Source of the DNA: an uncultured Actinomycetes bacterium
GTDB taxonomy: Bacteria > Actinomycetota > Thermoleophilia > Solirubrobacterales > Solirubrobacteraceae
Direction: 5' to 3'
NCBI GenBank assembly: GCA_937888775.1
Contig: CALAQT010000293.1
Span: 1-13,362, forward strand
DNA length: 13,362 nt
The notes under the pieces were generated by a model, which saw only the letters and a program-made list of their open reading frames with translations, was not told the origin of the DNA and made no database searches. Both the position numbers and the translations under genes were made by a program. The number at the start of each line of letters is the position of its first letter. Positions within the stretch are counted from its first letter, which is position 1. Below, piece after piece: positions 13,177 through 13,362 of the stretch.

Positions 13177-13362
13177 GGTCTGAGCTTGAGCGGCCCGCGC
13201 TCCCGCGCCTCGTCGAGGCTGTTGCACAACGCTGATCTGACCCGGGTTCTACAGCTAGCCCTATGCGACGTACGGCCCCTGGCGGTGCGGGTTGCGTTCG
13301 CTGCCGACGTCTACAGCTTCGCCGTGAACGTCGCAGCCGCGGTTGCGCACTTCACCGACGTG
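13177..13362. other. Right-edge sequence, no confident gene
   Basis: A plus frame open from about 13250 to the edge reads CDVRPLAVRVAFAADVYSFA and then VNVAAAVAHFTDV, which is protein-like, but there is no start with a ribosome site and no motif. The minus reading is Gly/Arg/His-rich and looks like a shadow. It could be the beginning or a piece of a gene lying beyond the window. Confidence 0.25.

Noticed and set aside
1..13362. CRISPR arrays, rRNA genes, toxin-antitoxin pairs, phage structural genes
   Set aside because: Looked for and not seen. The only tandem repeats are the 303-bp modules and the 15-bp palindrome units, neither of which has a repeat-spacer layout.

Overview
The window comes from a high-GC bacterium. 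GTG and TTG starts, secreted proteins with fibronectin-III-like and DUF11-like modules, a CsbD/hydrophobic-peptide stress cassette and a PAS/HD-GYP signalling protein together suggest an actinobacterium, most likely class Thermoleophilia (Solirubrobacterales-like). That placement is an inference from protein style, not from a marker gene.

Layout. (1) 1-1620, minus strand: the N-terminal 540 residues of a secreted protein whose C-terminal part is built of about 101-residue fibronectin-like modules. Two modules are seen, identical in DNA over 256 bp, and the gene runs off the left edge. Three GAGCGCTC palindromes lie just upstream of its start. (2) 1683-2347: a long intergenic stretch with no convincing gene, but with a possible structured leader. 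(3) 2348-3167: three small plus-strand genes (hydrophobic peptide, CsbD-like stress protein, small two-helix membrane protein) ending in a clear terminator hairpin. (4) 3425-4879: a phospholipase-D superfamily protein with two intact HKD motifs, convergent with (5) 5150-5848, a five-helix membrane protein with a channel-like region that lacks a selectivity filter. (6) 5854-6053: a frameshifted C-terminal remnant of a secreted protein. (7) 6329-6655: a small Cys/His protein.

(8) 6881-9283 is a graveyard of mobile DNA. It holds the exact 3' half of a tRNA-Thr(GGT) (a likely attachment site or scar), a piece of IS3-type transposase cut by an IS30-like element, an unidentified minus-strand remnant, a piece of IS3/IS481-type transposase, an intact small coiled-coil/basic-linker/winged-helix gene (8317-8727), a frameshifted DUF11-like secreted-protein remnant, and the N-terminus of an IS1182-type transposase. 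(9) 9509-10903, minus strand: a secreted protein with a signal peptide and probable beta-propeller-like repeats. (10) 11633-13132: a membrane PAS-HD-GYP protein, a probable cyclic-di-GMP phosphodiesterase, followed by a hairpin.

How it fits together. The left half reads as envelope and stress functions: surface repeat protein, stress cassette, phospholipid-active enzyme and membrane protein. The middle is a decayed integration hotspot. The right end is second-messenger signalling next to another exported protein. I found no CRISPR array, no complete rRNA or tRNA gene, and no obvious complete novel multi-gene system. The best leads are the tRNA half-site, the palindrome array, the filterless channel-like protein and the small winged-helix protein inside the mobile region.
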